64,000 nucleotides of DNA, taken from positions 40,678,501 to 40,742,500 of the forward strand of contig CM060840.1 of assembly GCA_030762175.1 (NCBI GenBank), given 5' to 3'. Source of the stretch: Metallyticus violacea (Eukaryota > Arthropoda > Insecta > Mantodea > Metallyticidae). This document shows, one piece after another, positions 57,598 through 64,000 of this stretch. The notes beneath the pieces are model-generated. The model was not told where the DNA came from. It worked only from the letters and a program-made list of their open reading frames with translations, and ran no database searches. The translations under genes and the position numbers were made by a program. The first letter of the stretch is position 1. The number at the start of each line of letters is the position of its first letter.

Positions 57598-59119
57598 AAC
57601 AATCGACAGATTTTAATTTATCTTGAACTGATGTTGAAATTGGTGACAGTATCCCATAAATATTTATAAGAATATGTATGTTATTAGTTTTTTAAACATA
57701 GAAACAAGCAGAAAAGAAAAGAAAAACAGATTATACTGCTGCTTAAATTGGTTTACCTCAAATCGCGATTTTCTTTTTCCAAATTATAGCTGCATCAGAT
57801 TTGTATTCCATAAAAGTGATTGATTATGGCATCAAAAAGATTTAAGCACATTTTTTATACTGTTTCACTTTAATATGGAAGATCGTCCGACTGCACATGT
57901 GCCCAGGTATTTTTCGTTTGCGAGGTGATCCAATTCCAGTAACAAATGGCTGGCAACATGAGCGGTAACGAACCGTCATGCATGTGCGTGTGCACCTCAT
58001 GCTCTGCAGGTATCTGGCCTATGGAGCAAAAGAAAAAGCACCTTTATAAACCTTGTTTCTTTTTCGTATAGCTTGAGCTAAAGTTTTATATGAGTGAATT
58101 AGGAAGTTAACGGCCTTTAATGACAACTTAGTACCGTTTACATACTTTTTAAACAGATGTTCCTCAGTTTGTAATTTATCATCTCTTATTAGCTGTCCAT
58201 ACTCCTTGGTAGTCATTATTATTGATATCTAACAAAAAGCCATATTTTAATTGAACTAGAATTAAATTAAAAGTATAATTGTTTAGTCAATGGTATTCAT
58301 TTGTTCCCTGTATCCTTATGTCAATATTAAGGAAAGAGCTACAAAAATAAATAGTGTAACCCTACATAATTTGTGAAATGAAGGCATGTAAAGACCCTCA
58401 TTACTGGGTACTGAAGTTTTATTCCATTCCGTATTGTCCAGGTTCTTCCCAATCTTAGCTCCATCCCAAAATTTACAGAAATATTTCTGGGTCATCAATT
58501 TTAAAACAATGAAAACTTGAAAGTCTACAAGAAATATGAAGAATCAAATTGGTCATTATTTTTGTAATGATTTTCAAATAGAAGTTCATCATTGGGTAAT
58601 ACGTGTAGTGAAGAAAGAGAATTTCTGAAAATTCGAGAATGGTAAACAATAAGAGCAAGAACCGTTTCTGTCTTAGATTGAATTTTAGATAGAAGCAACA
58701 TGTGCAAGTCTGTAGTTGAATCAGGAGAGCGATCTCAAACGAGAGCATTTCAATGTTATGATTTATATGACTTTATAGCTGGTTAGGAGAGAAAGACTTT
58801 CTTTAAAGCTGAGTTTTGTATTTGGGGATCTTTGCCCTTCACAAGCCGCTATTTATCAGAACTTAGAGTGAAAGGAGTTCTCTTGAAGAAGAAGACCATG
58901 CAGGACGGTATCAATAGCAATTAAAGCTGAAAATGTAATGGAAATAGAGCATATGTGGCGACAAGATAATCGTTGTAAGCTTGCTCTGATATTTGGATCA
59001 GCAGCAATAATTTTTGATAGAAAATTCTTTTCCCATTAGGAATCTCTGCTGTCGCTATATCCCACATCACTTCATAGATTAGCAAAAGACTGCGAGTGGG
59101 CTGCTCTAGAATTGGCAGG
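57598..59119. other. Gene-free stretch
   Basis: AT-rich to about 58.8 kb. The part 58.8-59.1 kb adjoins the transposase relic and probably includes its missing C-terminal part, but no motif could be read there. Confidence 0.45.
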
Positions 59120-59690
59120 CGCTCAGCCTGATAAATGAAAATGGGCCTTGTCAGACATCATAAAATTGTTCAGAAAATCAGATTGAGTGTTTTGTCATCT
59201 CCATAAGCTGTATACAGAAATTTCGACGAGTCTCTAGTTCACTGGGCACCACTTCCATCTTGTATGAATGGATCTGAATTGGATCTGAATCATGCAACAT
59301 CGTCAAACTCTTCTATCCGATATGTTAAGGGCTTAAGGAAGGCCGAAGAACTAATAGCATTGAACTTTACTATAAAGCAGCTCTTACTGTTGCAATTTTG
59401 TCCGGAGTGAGAACCGCACTTGGACTACCAGGTGACTTTTTGTTTGAAGCAGATGCTGTTGCCCTGAGATACTCTTCTCTTATTCGCCTTTCGTGACGGA
59501 ACTTGTCCATTCCGGCCGATGTTCCCGAAACAAACGCTGCGTTCTTACGACATATTCACCACATTTGAAAAGCATTTCAATTGCAAACGCACGATGTTTA
59601 TTCGACTGACTGCTAAGTAGTACTATGCAGTGAAGGGAGCGTCCAGACAATACCTTGAACTGCACTACGCAATGGTACAAATATCAGCTC
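59120..59690 (-). pseudogene. IS630/mariner-type transposase, N-terminal two thirds, degenerate
   Basis: On minus in mixed frames: RAFAIEMLFKCGEYVVRTQR with LFREHRPEW (59.55-59.62 kb) resembles the first helix-turn-helix of the DUF4817-type transposases (V-FY--G-S---T-R-FR--F). RRVxRCCMIQ-type residues come next, then SIHTRWKWCPVN (59.25 kb), parallel to FPYK--VV-EL. FLNNFMMSDKAHFHLSG (59128-59180) matches the F--N-IMSDEAHFHL-G block with the first catalytic Asp, and Glu changed to Lys. The remainder of the core is not recognisable. Many stops. Confidence 0.65.
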
Positions 59691-59999
59691 TCTAGGAACC
59701 CGTACTCAACAATAGCGCACGATTTAAAATGGATCATGGTTTCTGCCGCACTCTGTACATATACATTTTTATACTTTTTAAGCCGTCGAGTTAAAACGTT
59801 GTACACGATACAATTATATCATTAGTAAGTATTGTACATTTTATTTAAGATAATTGTTTTCAGAAATAGAATTTTTTTAATTGTTTTGAAAAAGCAATGC
59901 CAATTTTCAAAATCTTGCTTGCATAAGCAATATTGGAGCAAGAAAATTGTGTTATTTTTTCTCATTTTTTCCTGCTATTAGGATTATACATAAGTTATT
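59691..59999. other. Gene-free stretch
   Basis: AT-rich spacer, nothing recognised. Confidence 0.5.
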
Positions 60000-60085
60000 T
60001 GTGGTGTGGCACATAGAACTGCTGGGCGCTAATGACCATAGAAGTTTTGCGCCCTTAAGCAATAATCATCATCACATAGAAATGC
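60000..60085 (+). mobile_element. SINE-like 3' tail with terminal stem-loop
   Basis: GGGCGCTAATGACCATAGAA followed by GTTTTGCGCCC (60024-60054) folds into a stem (GGGCGC/GCGCCC) with TAATGACC in the loop. The layout matches the 3' hairpin of family A SINEs (GGACGCT-GATGACC-...-AGCGTCC). It is followed by CTTAAGCAATAATCATCATC, an ATC-type tail. The rest of a family A body is absent, so this is a tail of a different or severely truncated SINE. Confidence 0.45.
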
Positions 60086-60726
60086 TTGCACGGATATTAA
60101 TCTTGTTTCCCTTCAATAATTTTTGTAAAAAACTAACTATATTTCTAAATAAAATTCTTTTACAGAAACTAAAACGTGTAAAGCAAAATAGTAGTTTTGT
60201 TAACACATTTCCACCGACCATGCTAGAAAATTATCACTGGGATTGGTCCAAAATTGCTGCACAAATATACATTTTGTATATTGATTGACTCTCCATTTAA
60301 TACATTCTATAGGTTACCTATGCCCTCATAATTGTCCTTCTAAAACTGAGGATTTCACTAATACATAAGTGTGAAAATAACAAACAGGAATGCAGCAACT
60401 GCAGTCAATACCGATACAGTACGTAACTGTACAGGAAAAATAATATGTAGGAACTAAATTGTCCTGTATTCATTTATTTGGAAGCTGAATTGCAAATACT
60501 GTACATAAATGTGTGGACTGACACTAGATAGCAACACACGTAAAGCAGACCTATTTGTAACAAAATATGCAGAAAGAACGACATAAAAATGTCATATTTA
60601 ATAATATTATGTACTTACATCTATTATACGTGATCGTGCATATTGGCCATTAAAGCAATGAGCACCTAGCATAATTAATGTTACGCATTGATTATTCATT
60701 TGATTCCAAAGGCTAATGAGTACTTA
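60086..60726. other. Gene-free stretch
   Basis: AT-rich; no feature recognised up to the TTA target site of the foldback element. Confidence 0.5.
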
Positions 60727-61262
60727 TATACCGGATGTAACAGGCACGGCCAAACTTTCAGGACACTTTCCTCACATTTAGAAAAAGAAAATATGTTATA
60801 TGGACATGAATATGAAAACGCTTTATTTCCGTGTAAGAACTCATTTTCTACAGCTTTTCATAGTGCATTAATCATGGAAAACACATAGGAACAGAACGTA
60901 TCAGCACACCACATGAAACTCTTTCTTGCATGAAATGTCCTCTTGGCTACGTCTGGTTAAGTCGTGTTTCTTAGGATCACCAACAGTGTTTTGTGCTCCA
61001 GTGGTACCGATAATGCACGTTTCAGTGCTAGTGGAGGGCATTTTTAACATTTCATTCAAGAACAGTTTCATGTGGTTTGTTGATACGTTCTGTTCCTGTG
61101 TGTTTCCCTTTATTAATGTACTATAAAGAGTTTCAGATTATAAGTTCTAATATGGAAATAAAGCGTTTCCGAACCCATGTCCATATAGCATATTCTTTTT
61201 CTTCTACGTATGAGGAATGTGCACTGAAAGTTTGGCCGTAACTTATTGTTACACCCGGTATA
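60727..61262. mobile_element. Foldback element with ~214-bp inverted repeats and TTA target duplication
   Basis: The arms 60727-60939 and 61048-61262 are reverse complements over almost their whole length. They begin TATACCGG(A/G)TGTAACA, continue through CGGCCAAACTTTCAG and AACGCTTTATTTCC, and end near CCACATGAAACT. A 108-base centre (60940-61047) separates them. The element is flanked by TTA on both sides (60724-60726 and 61263-61265), consistent with a 3-bp target-site duplication; a TA duplication with a slightly longer terminus cannot be excluded. It has no coding capacity; plus frames at 60688-60888 and 60926-61126 are incidental. A worn relative lies at 23472-24065. Confidence 0.88.
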
Positions 61263-62884
61263 TTACTTCAAAAATAATAAATGTCATTATTAGCCAAAAA
61301 TTCAGTCCTGGCGTCCCTAACACAAATCATAGAATTGAGATTTTCATAAGGAGTGAAACTGTAGCTGTATATTATATTTAACCCCCCCCCCCACTCTCGA
61401 GTTACCTTTTAGTGCATTATGAAAAGTTTAACAGCCTTTCATTATGTGCATAGGCAATTATATAAGTATTGCAGAAATCTTCTCCTACTTTAATATCCAT
61501 GTTTCAAACTGTAGTTGAAACTGCCCCTTAGCTACAGTGATGCTAATAACCCATTAACATTTCTGAAACTAAAACTTCAAAAGAGAGCAAGTCAAAAGAG
61601 TAGCTTTAGTGTTCTTTCTAATATAAAGACTTGGCTGGAGAAGAGATGCACCACCGAGCATTATGTGCGAAGCTGGAGAGAAGCAATATCTGGATTCACC
61701 GTTGCGTACAACCACATTGCAGATATTCCGATTGTAGATGGGGCGCATCATGTTATGCAGAGAGAGCAGTGGTCTGTCTATCCCAAGTTCATCTTGTAGC
61801 AGCAGCAGCGAGATTCCTGCCCCTGTGGCTCTTCTACCCACTGCTCTTCCCGTAGAGTGATTCTTTATGTAGTCCTATGGTCTTTTCCCTTTCCCCAACC
61901 ACCTGCATGCTACCAGTCAAGCTGGGCTCCTAATTTATATATGCCCTCTCCAGTATCAGCCTGGTCTATATTATTCATCTCTGTGGGAAGGTAGAAAACG
62001 CTTCCATCGTATTACATGCTGCTGATTTACATATGGAAAGCGGCCAACAGAAATGGCATATGAATCATTAACATAGCTCGTTGTGCAAGATGTATCGGTT
62101 AACATTCAGTAGTCTACATATCATTGCTATTTTTGCAGCATCGCTGTAAAAGTGAACCTTTTAATCAATATCATTTTATCATCGTAGGTATTTTATTAAC
62201 TAAATAAACTAAGCATGGCTAACTTAAAGAGGTTTAGAGTTTATAATTTTGTGTAAATTTAATCAATCCAGCAGTAAATACTTGAGAAGGATTTATCACT
62301 AAATATTGTGGTAGAAAATGACTATTGATATACATTTCAAATTAAAAGTAACTATAGAGCATACATAAAGTATTTCAAAATATTCAAACATGAGTCTCAA
62401 TTGCCTATCAATACCGTCATTTAGTAAACTAGTAAAAAATCACGATCAATGATTAGAAAAGACGAATTCCTCATCCAAAACTGCAATCAAACATTAGGAC
62501 TAAACAAAAACAAAAAGTTAAGAAATATAATTTACTGGTTCATTTTTTACTTATAAATAAGAAATATAAAGTTAGAAAGAGTAGAAAGTTGCAATAAAAA
62601 CAACCTTGCACTTCAGGGAGAGAGGTATACAAGTATTGACCACTCACGCGGTCTTTTTTATGCGCGATGCACGAGCACCGTTTAGTATCGATGATGCAGA
62701 CTAAAATAAATTGTTTTTCCAACAATGTGAAATAAAGACCTCAAAGTAAATAATGTTTCTTTATACCAAAACAAGAAAAAATATTGTATAAACAAATGTT
62801 ATGATGACTTTAATCGCCTTTGGTACAACTTCGGTTTGCTACAAATTACTAACATTTTAAACGACATTATAGATACAAATATTA
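61263..62884. other. Gene-free stretch
   Basis: AT-rich apart from a patch at 61.6-61.95 kb with near-balanced composition and overlapping frames on both strands, none with known motifs. It contains a C tract of 11 at 61382-61392. Confidence 0.5.
61382..61392. repeat. Poly-C tract, 11 bases
   Basis: Eleven consecutive C in AT-rich surroundings; second such tract in the window. Confidence 0.9.
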
Positions 62885-63090
62885 CTGCTGATGTGACCTA
62901 GGTGACAATGTATTGCCAAGAGACTTATTAGGTGCGGACACCTGAAAGCCCTAGCTTATGCACTACATTTACAACGACAAACTGTTAGAAATTTCATCTC
63001 ACAGGAAATGTTCAAACTGTCCTTCGCCTGCTTCAACATCAGCATAGACACTTCACATCTTTTCAAAATCCACAGTCCGTGTCAGGCATA
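62885..63090 (-). pseudogene. Mariner/IS630-type transposase, extreme C-terminus and 3' flank
   Basis: On minus, DVEAGEGQFEHFL followed by TGA (63001-63040) matches the V-AGGGQFEH(L/F)L ending of DUF4817-type transposases found in many insect genomes. The residues before it are eroded. The next ~110 bases to the left (GGTGCGGACACCTGAAAG, GACCTAGGTGACAATGTATT) have the look of the element's 3' untranslated end and terminal repeat. Only the last ~25 codons survive. Possibly the same broad family as the relic at 59.1-59.7 kb, but the two do not overlap. Confidence 0.55.
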
Positions 63091-63845
63091 TTTATTTGCA
63101 ATGTCCGATAACATCGCTCCATTGCCTAAAATTTTTGTTATTTGTAATGAAGTTAAACTGTTATGGTTACATTGAAATACATATTTCAAAAATAAGTGAA
63201 TTTTTCTTTTTCTTGTTTTAATGAAAAGAATTCGTCTCTAAATTTTGCTCCACCTTTTCTATCACCTTATGTTTTCCTTTTTAAGAAAATAAATATGTAA
63301 CTATCGTTATCCACCCATGTAGGCCCCATTGAGAAGAGATTCAACTTTCGGTGAGCGTATATACTGGCACACAATTTCTTTTTAATTTTATTTTTGTTGA
63401 AATTGCGTTCATTCTTTACGAGCCAACTCTAATACGGACAAATCATAAACGCTACTTGTGCAAAGAAAAGCATACACTGACACACAGCACCCTTCACAAT
63501 CATTTTTCGTATTTAATAAACATTTTCATACAAAGGTCTCCCCGTAATTGAGTCGTAACTAACTTAATGAGCATGCTTATGTCGACAGTGGAAGCAAAAT
63601 GTAACAGTGGTATAAGACTCACCCAGTATGTACCTTTAAAAAGAAAAGAAGCATTAATGTAAAATATCTGGAAACAACAAAGAGAATAATTTGTTATAAA
63701 TATGTCAGCATATACTGACAGCAACACGAATATTTAATGTAATTGGAACAGGCTTTAAAAATTAAGAGTAAATAATACCAAAATCGGAAGTCGATTACGT
63801 GGTTACCACAGGTAGATAAAACTTTCTCGCTTTTTTTGTTTGTTT
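63091..63845. other. Gene-free stretch
   Basis: AT-rich; no recognised feature before the last SINE. Confidence 0.5.
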
Positions 63846-64000
63846 TATTTATGGACGCTCTTTAACATCTCAGGTCATCAGCGTCCTATTCAATTCAGAG
63901 CGTGAAATGGTTGACAAATTTTGCTCATAGATCTCTTTTTTAAGGCTTGAGGTTTTTTTTTTTTTTTATCATGACTTAAATGTAAGACACGGGACCCACG
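63846..64000 (-). mobile_element. tRNA-derived SINE, family A, cut by the window end
   Basis: Reverse complement of the 3' half of family A. The terminal hairpin is perfect here (63853-63886, stem GGACGCT/AGCGTCC, TGATGACCTGAGATG on the minus strand). Then come the GAATTGAAT, CATTTCACGC and TTTGCTCA segments, an inserted run of T (63955-63967), and CGTGGGTCCCGTGTCTTACA. The tRNA head would lie beyond position 64000. Confidence 0.85.

Noticed and set aside
58800..59110. C-terminal continuation of the 59.1-kb transposase
   Set aside because: Expected there by position, but I could not read any catalytic-core motif, so the pseudogene was ended at 59120.

Overview
This window looks like gene-poor nuclear DNA from a large insect-type genome. 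No complete, intact protein-coding gene was found. The sequence is strongly A+T-rich, and no open frame is both long and gene-like. It carries many (AAT)n/(ATT)n microsatellites, tRNA-derived SINE copies, and decayed transposases of families typical of arthropods. The mix (several Tc1/mariner lineages, hAT, non-LTR elements, SINEs with insect-style tRNA heads) points to an arthropod, probably an insect with a large, repeat-rich genome. The species cannot be read from the sequence. The window is either intergenic or inside long introns; two short exon-like islands (about 9.6 kb on plus, 26.4 kb on minus) keep the intron reading open but are weak.

Layout. 0-7 kb: unremarkable AT-rich DNA with a nearly full-length, frameshifted Tc1-like transposase on minus (3.2-4.2 kb). 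7-16 kb: an inverted AAT/ATT microsatellite, two copies of a tRNA-headed SINE family (called SINE-A here; 7.7 kb plus, 14.8 kb minus) and a possible third SINE type (12.8 kb). 16-24 kb: a 38-bp tandem duplication, the C-terminal end of a hAT transposase (18.7 kb), the C-terminal end of a non-LTR-type polyprotein (21.0 kb) and an eroded foldback element (23.5-24.1 kb). 24-29 kb: AT-rich, with long (AT)n and (AAT)n tracts. 29-35 kb: a transposon graveyard with three mariner-like fragments side by side, one inside a deletion derivative with long terminal inverted repeats, a broken member of an uncharacterised repeat-associated protein family (33.1-33.7 kb) and another mariner C-terminus (34.2 kb).

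35-54 kb: three copies of a second tRNA-headed SINE family (SINE-B; 35.7, 40.5 and 53.2 kb), a CpG-richer island (38.6-39.4 kb), a full-length but dead mariner (45-45.8 kb) and a degenerate Tc1-like transposase (51.3-52.1 kb). 54-64 kb: two LINE fragments (reverse transcriptase tail at 54.2 kb, RNase H at 56.7 kb), two more SINE-A copies (57.4 kb; 63.8 kb, running off the window), a separate SINE-like tail (60.0 kb), two IS630/mariner-type transposase remnants (59.1-59.7 and 62.9-63.1 kb) and a well-preserved foldback element with target-site duplication (60.7-61.3 kb).

The annotated pieces do not cooperate in a pathway. They are independent insertions of different ages. The most notable items are the foldback family, the stem-loop tail shared by SINE-A and an otherwise different SINE-like piece, and the uncharacterised protein relic at 33 kb. 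I found no convincing undescribed functional system.
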